A stretch of DNA of 64,000 nt from Flavobacteriales bacterium. GTDB taxonomy: Bacteria > Bacteroidota > Bacteroidia > Flavobacteriales_D > Sanyastnellaceae. Positions 54,231-63,491 of the stretch are shown piece by piece (position 1 is the stretch's first letter; each line of letters begins with the position of its first letter). The notes below the pieces were generated by a model. The model was not told the DNA's origin. It saw nothing but the letters and a program-made list of their open reading frames with translations, and did no database searches. Position numbers and translations under genes: made by a program. The DNA lies in the NCBI GenBank assembly GCA_016722445.1, contig JADKIZ010000018.1, forward strand, positions 21,812-85,811, read 5' to 3'.

Positions 54231-54535
54231 AAGTATCGGTTTGGTCGTTAAGCAATGTTCTGTGCAACTCCCTATACAGGGTGTTTCACAGTCAAGTTTT
54301 GCGAAATGTAATGAAAAAACCCAAACTAACGCGAAAAGGTTGTCTGATCTACAGCATATTGTCCATTCATTCTGTTAAAATGCTGAATCGACCGAACCTT
54401 GGGAAAGGTTGTGAATAGATTAAGAAATTCATAAGTACAAATCAGAGAAGATAAAAGCAGCCGGATTAGTCGGATATATGGCTACAACCATCTCCAGAAC
54501 TTTCACTACGATCAACGTATGATTGAAACATCATA
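54231..54535. other. Intergenic stretch with possible promoter of the HYR protein gene
   Basis: About 305 bases. On the minus strand TACATTTC (54303-54310), about 70 bases before the start at 54230, is a one-mismatch -7 element and has a TTTG 11 bases upstream. Otherwise nothing. Confidence 0.35.
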
Positions 54536-56113
54536 TCATTCATTTTTCAAAGAAAGAATCAAGGATTCCTTGTCAAAAACACCTTGAGGAGAAGGTCTGC
54601 CTGACTTCAATCTTTCATCGTTCGAAATAGCAATCACGGGCGACGAATCATTTTCCTTTTTCTTCCAAAAATCGAATAGGGTAATTCTTTCATATGTCAA
54701 CTTATCCCGAAACAAAAAACAGAACAATTCGAAGAACCACACTTTGCGACCAATGTTGTAATACCATCTCATGGCAGATCTGATTCTCCGATCAGGATGA
54801 AACAAAACCCGAGCGATAGCCTTGGGTCTCATTTGCATGATGACTTCAATGCACTTTACTGCTAAGATCAATGCCATAGGATGCATGTATTTCATTTGTA
54901 TCACTTGATGTTTGTAATCCCACAATGTCTGATCCTTTTGCACGATCAATTTGTCTTTGACACTTTCGAAATAAGGAGTCCATCGATGTGGTGTTACATA
55001 GAGCATTTGAATTTGATCTGGATCATAAGACAACAAGTGTTTTAGTCCATTGCAAAAATCTCGAGGTTTTTCTTCTTCAAAACCCACCACATAAGTGGCC
55101 ATGGAAATAATATGATGTTTCCTGAGTAAACGAATTGCTTCGCGATCCTTTTGAATAGAGCCGGCTTTTCTGATGACAGAAAGGGTAGTTTCTTCATAAT
55201 TTTCTATACCGAGGAGAAACCTTTCAAATCCAGCTTTTTTGTATAGATGAAGCACATCCGCATCTCGCACAATATTGTCTGCCCTGCATGAACCCACAAG
55301 AATTAATTTCACATTCTGCGCAATCAACGCTTCTAAAAAAGCAATCCATGCCTTTCGATTTGTCGTAGGATTTTCATCGGCAAAATTGATCACTTCAACG
55401 CCATGTTCACGATGGAGCATAGCCAATTCAGCTGCGAATTTTACGGGGTCTCGATGACGCCATTTTTTCCAGAATAAACTTTGACCACAATAGGTGCATG
55501 GATAGGGACAACCCCGAGCAAATTGAGCCACCACAGCTTTTCGTTTACCCCAATAAGTATAGTGATAACCCTTCATGAGTTCCCATCCGATGCGGTATTG
55601 TTCGAGGTCCCGAATCAAAGGAGCAACAGGCGTTGCAACAAGTTGATTGTCCTCCAAAAAAGCGATTCCTGCGATGTGATGCAACGACACGCCATTTTCC
55701 AATGCGTTCACCAAATCGAGGATGATTTGTTCACCTTCACCTCTAACGATAACATCAAAAGGATTTAGAACGGATAAAATATCTTCGAAATGATAGGTGG
55801 GAAAAACGCCACCCAATACAATCATCTGATCAGGTTTGATCTCTTTCACCTTTGATGCAATACGATCGATGATAGGTTGTGCAGAAGTAGAACCAGAGTG
55901 CCCGAAGAGCAACAGATCCGGTTTGTGCGCGAGGATATTCAAAATTATTTTCGATTCCGGCATCGGACCAAATTCCGCATCGAGTAAACGAACATCATGA
56001 CCAGCGTCGATCAGTGGTCCACCGATGGAAAGCAGACCAAGTGGAGGAAGGTGTTCATTGGGAATACGGCTGCCGATTGAACGATGTGGCACATTGACAA
56101 GAAGAATTCTCAT
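54536..56113 (-). CDS. B12-binding radical SAM protein (BchE/anaerobic cyclase-like)
   Basis: 525 residues from the ATG at 56113 (MRILLVNVPHRSIGSRIPNE). A cobalamin-binding Rossmann-like domain (PPLGLLSIGGPLIDAGHDVRLLDAE, LLLFGHSGSTSAQPIID) comes first. The radical SAM core has the CxxxCxxC cluster in RGCPYPCTYCGQSLFWKKWR, and the ICRADN-type SCRADNIVRD and FLLGIENYEE blocks follow. The class transforms unactivated carbons, as in bacteriochlorophyll ring E formation, methylations or hopanoid changes; no pigment genes lie nearby, so the substrate is open. It is flanked by the gdhA terminator region upstream and the HYR gene downstream. Confidence 0.85.
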   Translation of the reverse strand: MRILLVNVPHRSIGSRIPNEHLPPLGLLSIGGPLIDAGHDVRLLDAEFGPMPESKIILNILAHKPDLLLFGHSGSTSAQPIIDRIASKVKEIKPDQMIVLGGVFPTYHFEDILSVLNPFDVIVRGEGEQIILDLVNALENGVSLHHIAGIAFLEDNQLVATPVAPLIRDLEQYRIGWELMKGYHYTYWGKRKAVVAQFARGCPYPCTYCGQSLFWKKWRHRDPVKFAAELAMLHREHGVEVINFADENPTTNRKAWIAFLEALIAQNVKLILVGSCRADNIVRDADVLHLYKKAGFERFLLGIENYEETTLSVIRKAGSIQKDREAIRLLRKHHIISMATYVVGFEEEKPRDFCNGLKHLLSYDPDQIQMLYVTPHRWTPYFESVKDKLIVQKDQTLWDYKHQVIQMKYMHPMALILAVKCIEVIMQMRPKAIARVLFHPDRRIRSAMRWYYNIGRKVWFFELFCFLFRDKLTYERITLFDFWKKKENDSSPVIAISNDERLKSGRPSPQGVFDKESLILSLKNE

Positions 56114-56215
56114 AAGTTTGGATTTGGGTTGGGTAAGGATTCCCCAACGCTCACAACCATGTCTGATTTTGTCGTTCACATAAGTTCCATTTTGGCAAAA
56201 ATTTTCACCATAAAA

Positions 56216-56247
56216 ACAAAAAGCCCGCTGAAGTTCAGCGGGCTTTT
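56216..56247 (-). terminator. Rho-independent terminator of gdhA
   Basis: AAAAGCCCGCTGAA and TTCAGCGGGCTTTT pair perfectly with almost no loop; on the minus strand it is followed by T tracts. About 25 bases after the gdhA stop. Symmetric, so it could also act on the plus strand. Confidence 0.9.
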
Positions 56248-56271
56248 GAAATATACAGGTCTAAATCAATC

Positions 56272-57621
56272 TTAGCAAACGCCCTGATCGAGCATAGAAT
56301 CAGCCACTTTCACGAAACCGGCGATGTTGGCACCTTTCACGTAATTCACGTGATCACCTTCCGTTCCGAATTTCACACAAGAAGCGTGGATGTCTTTCAT
56401 GATATTATGCAGACGTTGGTCTACTTCTTCACGAGTCCAAGATAGACGCAGAGAGTTCTGCGACATTTCAAGACCTGAAGTAGCTACACCACCAGCGTTA
56501 GATGCTTTACCAGGAGCGAACAACACTTTGGCATTCTGCAAATTGGTGATTGCTTCCGGTGTAGAAGGCATATTCGCACCTTCAGCGACAGCAATAGCGC
56601 CATTTGCGATGAGTGCTTTCGCATCATCACCGTTGAGTTCGTTCTGAGTTGCGCAAGGCAGAGCGATATCGCATTTCACTCCCCAAGGAGTTTTGCCCGC
56701 AACATATTCGCATTTGTATTTATCAGCGTATTCTTTGATGCGGCCGCGTTTCACATTTTTAAGATCCATGATGAATGCGAGTTTGTCCGCATCGATACCA
56801 TCTTTATCATAGATATAACCATCGCTATCTGAAGCAGTAACCACTTTGGCACCGAGCTGAGTCGCTTTTTCGATGGCATACTGAGCAACGTTTCCAGAAC
56901 CAGAAACGACAACGGTTTTACCCGTGAATTCCAGTCCTTTGGTTTTAAGCATTTCTGCAGCGAAGTACACACAACCATAACCTGTAGCTTCAGGACGGAT
57001 GAGTGAACCACCCCAGTTGCGTCCTTTACCGGTGAGTACACCAGTAAATTCATTGCGGAGACGTTTGTATTGACCGAACATGAAACCGATTTCACGACCA
57101 CCAACGCCGATGTCACCAGCAGGAACGTCGGTATCAGCGCCAATGTGACGGAAAAGTTCGCTCATAAAGCTTTGACAGAATGCCATTACTTCACGGTCGC
57201 TTTTTCCTTTAGGATCGAAATCAGATCCACCCTTTCCACCGCCCATTGGGAGAGTAGTGAGGGAGTTTTTGAAGATCTGTTCAAAACCGAGGAATTTCAA
57301 TACCGAAAGGTTCACTGTAGGGTGGAAACGAAGACCACCTTTGTACGGACCGATTGCAGAGTTGAATTCCACACGGAAACCTCTGTTTACTTGTACTTCA
57401 CCTTTGTCGTCTACCCATGGCACACGGAAGATGATGGTACGCTCTGGTTCCGCTATACGCTGCAACACTTTCGCTGCTTTGTATTTAGGATTTTCTTCGA
57501 TGTATGGAATAACCGCCTCGGCTACTTCGTGCACCGCTTGCAGGAACTCAGTCTCATTAGGGTTCTTGCCTTTGATGTCCGCCATGAAGGCATCTATCTG
57601 TGCTTGATACTTGTTTGCCAT
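56272..57621 (-). CDS. gdhA: Glutamate dehydrogenase, NADP-specific type
   Basis: 449 residues, the usual size of hexameric GdhA. The active-site block is LPMGGGKGGSDFDPKGKSDREVMAFC with the catalytic Lys. GPYKGGLRFHPTVNLSVLKFLGFEQIFKN and ADTDVPAGDIGVGGREIGFM (catalytic Asp) precede the Rossmann fold TVVVSGSGNVAQYAIEKA. The VSGSGNVA nucleotide motif together with the length fits the NADP-linked biosynthetic class. The reaction is reversible amination of 2-oxoglutarate to glutamate. Strong own terminator, and a possible -7 element at 57664-57671. Confidence 0.95.
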   Translation of the reverse strand: MANKYQAQIDAFMADIKGKNPNETEFLQAVHEVAEAVIPYIEENPKYKAAKVLQRIAEPERTIIFRVPWVDDKGEVQVNRGFRVEFNSAIGPYKGGLRFHPTVNLSVLKFLGFEQIFKNSLTTLPMGGGKGGSDFDPKGKSDREVMAFCQSFMSELFRHIGADTDVPAGDIGVGGREIGFMFGQYKRLRNEFTGVLTGKGRNWGGSLIRPEATGYGCVYFAAEMLKTKGLEFTGKTVVVSGSGNVAQYAIEKATQLGAKVVTASDSDGYIYDKDGIDADKLAFIMDLKNVKRGRIKEYADKYKCEYVAGKTPWGVKCDIALPCATQNELNGDDAKALIANGAIAVAEGANMPSTPEAITNLQNAKVLFAPGKASNAGGVATSGLEMSQNSLRLSWTREEVDQRLHNIMKDIHASCVKFGTEGDHVNYVKGANIAGFVKVADSMLDQGVC

Positions 57622-57663
57622 TATGCAATTGAGTTTTTAAAATTAACTTTTTTAAAACGGGGG

Positions 57664-57671
57664 CGAAAGTA
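57664..57671 (-). promoter_or_regulatory. Possible -7 promoter element (TACTTTCG) of gdhA
   Basis: A one-mismatch match to TAnnTTTG on the minus strand, about 43 bases before the ATG, with TTTG 11 bases upstream. Confidence 0.4.
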
Positions 57672-57775
57672 ATCGTGATTTTCAAACTGTTCACTTCAGA
57701 TTTCAGAATATTGCAAAAAGAAACCACCCGATGGTTATTTTCGTTCAAGCGATCTAACTGAAGTTCAGAACATAT

Positions 57776-58300
57776 ATGAGACACCATAAGCCATTTATCA
57801 CCTTCCTTGGAATCCTGATATTCATCAGTTTGATTTCTTCCTGCAAAAAAGAAAAACCAGACCCAGAGGATCCCAATACAGAACAAACCGATACTACTGG
57901 CAACAATGCCACCGCTGCTGACAGCATATATATGTTATTCACTGCCCAGGTGAATGGCGTTGGTTTTGAAGCAGATACCAATATGATTTCCTACGAATTC
58001 GACGATGCGTTGCAATTGCACGTTATCACCGCTGCAGATGGTGTTGGGCATATTGTTACCCTGATGATGCAAAGTATTGAACCCGGTACCTATGAAGTTG
58101 ATTTCGACAACAACATTGTCATTTATCAAAACGGTTTGACCATCTACAATGGCGGCTTCAATCCTGAGGGACAGATTGTGATCACACATCATGAAGACAA
58201 TACCATTTCAGGTACTTTTCATGCGTCGCTATTCAATTTCGACACAGCTCAGGAACTAGAAGTCACCAGTGGACATTTTATACACCTGCCCGCGATGTAG
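57776..58300 (+). CDS. Putative lipoprotein of unknown function
   Basis: 174 residues with a lipoprotein signal (lipobox LISSCKKE) and a Pro/Asp/Thr-rich spacer (KPDPEDPNTEQTDTT). The rest is a beta-rich domain (FTAQVNGVGFEADTNMISYEF, GTYEVDFDNN, ISGTFHASLFNFD), the layout of a common group of Bacteroidota lipoproteins with an Ig-like or transthyretin-like fold whose function is unknown. It lies between gdhA and the TonB receptor and runs toward the receptor gene's end. Confidence 0.65.
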   Translation: MRHHKPFITFLGILIFISLISSCKKEKPDPEDPNTEQTDTTGNNATAADSIYMLFTAQVNGVGFEADTNMISYEFDDALQLHVITAADGVGHIVTLMMQSIEPGTYEVDFDNNIVIYQNGLTIYNGGFNPEGQIVITHHEDNTISGTFHASLFNFDTAQELEVTSGHFIHLPAM

Positions 58301-58402
58301 AAGAAAAAGATCACAAAAAGGGATATTTCGCCCAAACCCTCAAAAGAGGATTTTCACATGGGTGATGTCTTTAAATTTTAAGCAGTGTAAAACTGTTTCA
58401 GA

Positions 58403-60110
58403 TTAGAATTTATATTCAAATCCGATGGTCGGCAGGAATGGTAGCTGATCAATTCTTTTACCTGAAATCCTGTCGATATAAAACACATTCGCTCTGTTGT
58501 AGAGGTTTGTGGCCCTGCATTTACATCTAATGATGTCTCATTTTGAATTTGAATGAGCGTTTGATGCTGATATCCAATCTGTGGTAGTATGGAAGTCGTC
58601 CGCCATTGAGATCAGCATATTGAACGGTGAGGTATTGCGAATTTCCAGTGAGGTAATCGAGAGAAATTCCGCCATTGGCAGTTTGGCCTTGATAGAAACC
58701 TTGTGTTTGAGTAAAAGGCAATCCACTACCCAGATTCCAACGCACGCTCACTTCATAGGCACGGTCTTTTCCGAAATTGTAGTTACCGATGAGGTTCAAG
58801 TTGTGACGGCGGTCGAATACCGGCGGATACCAGCGGAATCCATCCCAACGATTCACCTTGGCAAGCGAATAGACCAGATTGAAGTAGTAACGCTTATCCT
58901 CATATTTCAAAACCATATCACCACCAGCGGCCCATCCTGTTTCCACTACAAAATCACGACGGAGTTCTTCCGGTTGATCCTGATTTTCCGCCGTATCGTC
59001 GAATATTTTATTGCGATTGGTATTGGTCAATTGACGGAAATCGCGATAATAACCCTCCACATTCAGGTTCAATTTTTCAGTGATATCAAATTCAAAACCG
59101 GCGATATAGTGTATCGCTTGCTGGAGTACATTTTTGATTTCCTTTTTCTCCAGATCAGGAGTGGTGTATTCATTTTGCAGATTCTCAGGACCTGCGAGGA
59201 AACCATAGAAAAGATTCACCACATCTCTATCACTATTGGTTGCCATCAGGTTTTGGGTATAAAGACCAGTAGCCGCTTTCAAACGCAGACGTTCAGTGAC
59301 TTTGTATTTCAATCCAAGGCGCGGTTCCGGCGAGAATACCGCCAGTGTGCTGTAGTATTGAATACGAAGACTTGGCTCAACTACCCAGCGTTTTCTATTG
59401 AGCTTGTAATCGAAAAATGCATTGAGTTCAGTCGTGTTTTGCTCGTATTCGATGATACGTGCATTGTCGAGTGAAGCGAAGGTTTTGTAATAGGTAGAGA
59501 ACCCAACAACCTCAACACCATATCGCAGTACATCTTTATCAATGTTGTATTTGAAATCCAATCCAAAATTGAAGCTTGTGATCGCACTTGAGCGGTCTTC
59601 TTTGTTTTCTTCCTGAAGAATAATTTCATATTTGCTTCTGGCGAAATTTCCGCTGATCAATACAGGAGAAGAAGAAGGAGAAACAACGAAATTCCCACCA
59701 CCGCCATTGTTTTTCCAATTCAATGAAGCCAAACTTTGATAGCTGTTTACTGCATCATTGAAAGAGAATCCAAAAGCATTGAATTTGGATCCGGTGCTTC
59801 CTCCGAACGAAACTTTACCATAAATATCCCCATAATTGAAAGGCAAACCGTTGCCATCGTTGATTTGTGGATACAGCATTTTAGAACTCTGATCCAGATA
59901 AGACTTTTTAGCAGAGAGGATATATGAAATACCTGATCCATTAGGGCGAAGTTTACGGAGAGGACCTTCTATCTGCACTTTCACGCCAAAAGGATTGACA
60001 CCAATGTTACCATCCATTCCACGTTTATTTCCATCACGTGTAGAGATGTCCATCCGAAGAAATTCTACCACCGTATTGAGCGCTGAAACCGCCGGTATAA
60101 ACATCCGCAT
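58403..60110 (-). CDS. TonB-dependent receptor, barrel part (frame broken)
   Basis: The 22-strand barrel of the receptor that begins at 60729. The continuous frame is 60110-58527. It contains SARSKYEIILQEENK-like strands, periplasmic turns and large extracellular loops, and the tail of DISIKRSFKFK then goes out of frame. Two one-base losses, in the T4 run at 58541-58544 and in CCC at 58513-58515 (A and G runs on the coding strand), explain it. Restored, the tail reads NETSLDVNAGATNLYNRANVFY and continues to the typical end GFEYKF, with the stop at 58403-58405. Barrel proteins of this kind import siderophores, vitamins or oligosaccharides. Confidence 0.82.
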
Positions 60111-60729
60111 TCGAGATCACATCTGTATCAAAAACGGAGAACAGTCCGATGGAGTGAAATGCGTTGTAGACAATCATACCATCGAGCAGAACCTTATTTT
60201 GAACCGGAGATCCACCGCGGACATAAATCTGACCACCCTGATCACCGGTAGAGATGATACCAGGCAATGTGGTGAGAGCCTGCACCAAATCCGGCGAACC
60301 ACCAAAACTTGGGATTCGTTTGATGTCTTTAGTGCGCATGGATTCCACCGAAATATTGACGTTGTTTCGCTGATTATCACCTTCTTCTGTAATGGTGATT
60401 TCACCAAGGATGAGATCATCCACTTCCAGCATGTAATTCTTGGTGAGCAGCTTATCATTGGTCACAACAATTTGCTCTCTGATTTCCTTGAAACCAAGTT
60501 GTTTGATGACGAGGGTATAATTACCTGCAGGCACCTTGGTGAGTGAATAAAAACCATTTTCATCGGTCTGCGTACCGTATTGAGTTCCTTCGAGAATAAC
60601 AGAAATGAACAATACCGGCTGACCCGATGCGGCATCCTTAACGAATCCACGCACGGAACCCTGAGCTTGAGCGAAAGCCGCAGAAATCATGAAAACTAGT
60701 ACAAAAAGCAGTCGGTGTAATATGGCCAT
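60034..60729 (-). CDS. TonB-dependent receptor, CarboxypepD_reg-like and plug part (frame broken)
   Basis: The N-terminal part: a signal peptide (ends AFAQAQG), a CarboxypepD_reg-like domain (VRGFVKDAASGQPVLFISVILEGTQYGTQTDENGFYSL) and the start of the plug (MRTKDIKRIPSFGGSPDLVQALTTLPGI, GGQIYVRGGSPVQNKVLLDGM), ending GGFSAQYGGRISS. The join with the barrel part at about 60054-60056 lacks two bases (TCGGATG where TCG-GTG-ATG is expected). No SusD gene adjoins it, so it is a stand-alone receptor, not a classical SusCD pair. Substrate unknown. A -7 element lies at 60759-60766. Confidence 0.85.
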   Translation of the reverse strand: MAILHRLLFVLVFMISAAFAQAQGSVRGFVKDAASGQPVLFISVILEGTQYGTQTDENGFYSLTKVPAGNYTLVIKQLGFKEIREQIVVTNDKLLTKNYMLEVDDLILGEITITEEGDNQRNNVNISVESMRTKDIKRIPSFGGSPDLVQALTTLPGIISTGDQGGQIYVRGGSPVQNKVLLDGMIVYNAFHSIGLFSVFDTDVISNADVYTGGFSAQYGGRISSDGHLYT

Positions 60730-60758
60730 AATCGCAGGTAGTAAAGAAAAAAGCGACG

Positions 60759-60766
60759 CGAATGTA
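60759..60766 (-). promoter_or_regulatory. Possible -7 promoter element (TACATTCG) of the TonB receptor
   Basis: A one-mismatch match to TAnnTTTG on the minus strand, about 30 bases before the ATG, with TTTG 12 bases upstream of it. Confidence 0.4.
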
Positions 60767-60864
60767 AGGTCGGCTGCACAAAACTGAAATCAAGATTTTC
60801 CCAAAACCGTGAAATTATCTCCTATCCGCGGCCTCATTCCGTTACATCTTTGTAGTGTATAATC

Positions 60865-61224
60865 ATGGATGAATACACCGAAATATTGACTCAAGGCTTC
60901 CCTGTGCCTGATTTTCAGAACTTTTATCGCGAGGTGATCAAACAAATCGATAAAGACTTTCATCCTTATGCAGAATTGGCCACACCTGATGGACCCATCA
61001 CACCGGATTGGATCTACACTTCATTGAACAACATGGTGAATACAATTGTCGCCGACCAGAATTCGGTGCTTGGTGCGATCATCTACCGCGTAGACCTACC
61101 AGAAAAGCATGTGCGCAAGGTCATGAGCAATAAAGGGGTTCAAGAAAAACCTGAAGAACTGACCAGAATGATCTTGCGCCGTGAAGCACAGAAAGTCTGG
61201 ATCAGGCATCATTTCAAAGGTTGA
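60865..61224 (+). CDS. Small conserved protein of unknown function
   Basis: 119 residues, no signal peptide or membrane helix, mostly helical (DFQNFYREVIKQIDKDF, VRKVMSNKGVQEKPEELTRMILRREAQKVW). A Bacteroidota-wide protein of unknown function is the best guess, because the size and the intact, well-formed sequence look conserved. It lies between the TonB receptor (divergent) and sucA and could share sucA's transcript, though a -7 element of sucA lies between them. Confidence 0.6.
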   Translation: MDEYTEILTQGFPVPDFQNFYREVIKQIDKDFHPYAELATPDGPITPDWIYTSLNNMVNTIVADQNSVLGAIIYRVDLPEKHVRKVMSNKGVQEKPEELTRMILRREAQKVWIRHHFKG

Positions 61225-61349
61225 ATACAAGGTGTTCAGACAAAACAATCATCTCACTCTATGCCACAACAACGATCCTGAATGCATCATTCCAGATGCA
61301 ACGTTCGTAATCTTCGGCTACAAAATATAACTTTCTTGGAAACTGCACG

Positions 61350-61357
61350 TAACTTCG
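61350..61357 (+). promoter_or_regulatory. Possible -7 promoter element (TAACTTCG) of sucA
   Basis: A one-mismatch match to TAnnTTTG, about 27 bases before the ATG at 61385, with a TTG 11 bases upstream. Confidence 0.35.
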
Positions 61358-61384
61358 CGTTCCCTAATCAAGGAAGATCATCGA

Positions 61385-62173
61385 ATGGACAATCATTCTT
61401 ATGTCGGCAACAGTGACGTCTCGGCGATAGACGCGTTGTATCAGCAGTACAAACAAAATCCGGAATCAGTAGATATTTCCTGGAAACGGTTTTTCGAAGG
61501 ATTTGAATTCCGCATGACGGAATTTGACGCATTACCAGCCGGAGGATCCGGAACGGCGGTTTCAGGAGAAATGGCGAAAGAATTCAAGGTCATTAATTTG
61601 ATCAATGCTTATCGTCAACGAGGACATCTGTTCACTGAAACCAATCCGGTTCGCGAACGCCGCAAACACACCCCTACTCTAGATCTCGAACACTTCGGAT
61701 TAGTAGATTCCGATTTGGACATCGTATTTCAAGCCGGTGCTGAGGTGGGTATTGGACCTGCCAAACTCCGTGACATCATCGCTCATTTAAAAGATTGCTA
61801 TTGCAAACATATCGGTATAGAATACATGTATGTGCGCGACCCTCAGCGTGTATTGTGGTTGAGAGAACGTATCGAACAAGTGAATAAACCCAAATTCGAT
61901 ACGGAAGAGAAAAACAATTTCTGGAAATGGCGAGCAAGGGCATCCTTGTTCGAACAATATGTCCACAGGAAGTTTGTCGGTGCCAAAAGATTCAGTGTAG
62001 AAGGTTGTGAAGCTATGGTACCAGCAATGGACTATGGTGAGACATGGTGGAGACATGGGAGTGAAGGAATTTGTCATTGGCATGGCTCACCGTGGCCGAC
62101 TCAATGTGCTCACCAATATCATGGGCAAACCACAGGAACAGGTATTTGCAGAATTCGAAGGTTTGGAGTATGA
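61385..62173 (+). CDS. sucA: 2-oxoglutarate dehydrogenase E1, N-terminal part (frame broken)
   Basis: Begins MDNHSYVGNSDVSAIDALYQQY, the E1 N-terminal segment that binds the E2/E3 core, followed by VINLINAYRQRGHLFTETNPV, ISRLYVRDPQRVLWL-like IEYMYVRDPQRVLWL and FSVEGCEAMVPAMDY. At about 62036 the frame is two bases short (TATGGTGAGA where TAT-GTG-GTG-AGA is expected), after which the printed reading (GETWWRHGSEGICH) is wrong. Together with the next two fragments this is one E1 gene. The enzyme is the thiamine-diphosphate-dependent subunit of the 2-oxoglutarate dehydrogenase complex in the TCA cycle. Confidence 0.9.
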   Translation: MDNHSYVGNSDVSAIDALYQQYKQNPESVDISWKRFFEGFEFRMTEFDALPAGGSGTAVSGEMAKEFKVINLINAYRQRGHLFTETNPVRERRKHTPTLDLEHFGLVDSDLDIVFQAGAEVGIGPAKLRDIIAHLKDCYCKHIGIEYMYVRDPQRVLWLRERIEQVNKPKFDTEEKNNFWKWRARASLFEQYVHRKFVGAKRFSVEGCEAMVPAMDYGETWWRHGSEGICHWHGSPWPTQCAHQYHGQTTGTGICRIRRFGV

Positions 62174-63491
62174 TGAAGAAAGCAACTTCGATGGTGATGT
62201 AAAATACCACTATGGATATTCGAATGACATCACCACCGTGAATGGCAATGATGTTCACCTCACCCTTTGTCCTAACCCTTCACACCTTGAAGCGGTGAAT
62301 CCCGTTGTAGAAGGATTGTCCAGGGCTAAAATTGATCATTACCTCAACAGCGAAGACAAAATTGTACCTGTACTTGTACACGGCGATGCCGCAGTAGCAG
62401 GTCAAGGTATCGTATATGAAGTCGTACAAATGGCGCTTCTCGACGGATATCGCACCGGAGGCACTATACATATTGTGACCAATAATCAGGTTGGTTTTAC
62501 CACCAATTATCTTGATGGACGATCATCGACTTACTGCACTGATGTTGCCAAAACAACACTTTGTCCGGTATTCCACGTGAATGCAGATGATGTGGAAGCG
62601 GTGATAGAAACCATGAAAATTGCATTGGAATATCGCATGCGTTTTCACATGGATGTTTTTGTAGATCTTCTCGGTTATCGCAAATATGGTCACAACGAAG
62701 GTGATGAGCCGAAGTTCACGCAGCCGACGTTATACAAACTCATTGCATCACATCCATCGTTGCGCGAGATTTATCTCAATCAACTCATCGCGGAAGGAGT
62801 TGTGGATGAGGCACACGGCGAAACCGTGAAAAAGAGTTTCGAAAACATGCTTGATTCGAGACTCGAAATTGCCAAGACCATGAAAGTGGCCCAGGTAAAA
62901 CACTTCCTCGAAGAGACTTGGAAAAATATTCGCAAAGCCACAGCAGCAGATTTCGAAAAATCTCCTGAGACAGGTTTTGATAAGAAGAAACTCACCATAT
63001 TGGCGAAGAAAATTAGTACACTTCCTTCCGGTGAAAAATTCATATCAAAAACTGCCAAGGTATTTTCAGATCGTCTGAAGATGGTGGAAGACGACAAGCT
63101 TGATTGGGCGATGGGAGAATTGCTGGCATATGCAACTTTGCTCGAAGAAAGACATCCTGTACGTCTTAGCGGGCAAGATGTAGAGCGCGGAACATTTTCA
63201 CATCGGCACGCAGTAGTAAAAACAGACGAAGACAATGAGAAGGAGTTTATTCTTCTCAATCAGATTTCAGATAAACAAGCCAAATTTTCTGTATTCAATT
63301 CATTGTTGAGTGAATATGGCGTGCTTGGATTTGACTATGGATATGCATTCGGCACTCCAGATGGGTTGACCATTTGGGAAGCACAATTTGGTGACTTCAA
63401 CAATGGTGCTCAGATCATCATCGATCAGTTTATCAGCGCAGCAGAAGACAAATGGCGCACGATGAATGGTGTTGTTGCCACATGGATATGA
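62007..63491 (+). CDS. sucA: 2-oxoglutarate dehydrogenase E1, central part (frame broken)
   Basis: The thiamine-diphosphate core. HGGDMGVKEFVIGMAHRGRLNVLTNIM and HLTLCPNPSHLEAVNPVVEG carry substrate and cofactor contacts. VHGDAAVAGQGIVYEVVQM starts the GDG-type ThDP motif, LDGYRTGGTIHIVTNNQVGFTT completes it, and FVDLLGYRKYGHNEGDEPKFTQP follows. The actual start is in the previous fragment; positions 62007-62036 are out of frame. The frame ends falsely at 63491 (DKWRTMNGVVATWI): eight bases appear to be missing at about 63471, where NGLVMLLPHG is expected. Confidence 0.9.
   Translation: MKLWYQQWTMVRHGGDMGVKEFVIGMAHRGRLNVLTNIMGKPQEQVFAEFEGLEYDEESNFDGDVKYHYGYSNDITTVNGNDVHLTLCPNPSHLEAVNPVVEGLSRAKIDHYLNSEDKIVPVLVHGDAAVAGQGIVYEVVQMALLDGYRTGGTIHIVTNNQVGFTTNYLDGRSSTYCTDVAKTTLCPVFHVNADDVEAVIETMKIALEYRMRFHMDVFVDLLGYRKYGHNEGDEPKFTQPTLYKLIASHPSLREIYLNQLIAEGVVDEAHGETVKKSFENMLDSRLEIAKTMKVAQVKHFLEETWKNIRKATAADFEKSPETGFDKKKLTILAKKISTLPSGEKFISKTAKVFSDRLKMVEDDKLDWAMGELLAYATLLEERHPVRLSGQDVERGTFSHRHAVVKTDEDNEKEFILLNQISDKQAKFSVFNSLLSEYGVLGFDYGYAFGTPDGLTIWEAQFGDFNNGAQIIIDQFISAAEDKWRTMNGVVATWI

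Noticed and set aside
57070..57672. 200-residue plus-strand frame
   Set aside because: Antisense shadow of gdhA, rich in Phe, Thr and Cys strings without any domain.
58403..60729. SusCD-type glycan utilisation locus
   Set aside because: Only a SusC-like receptor is present; no SusD, glycoside hydrolase or dedicated regulator adjoins it.
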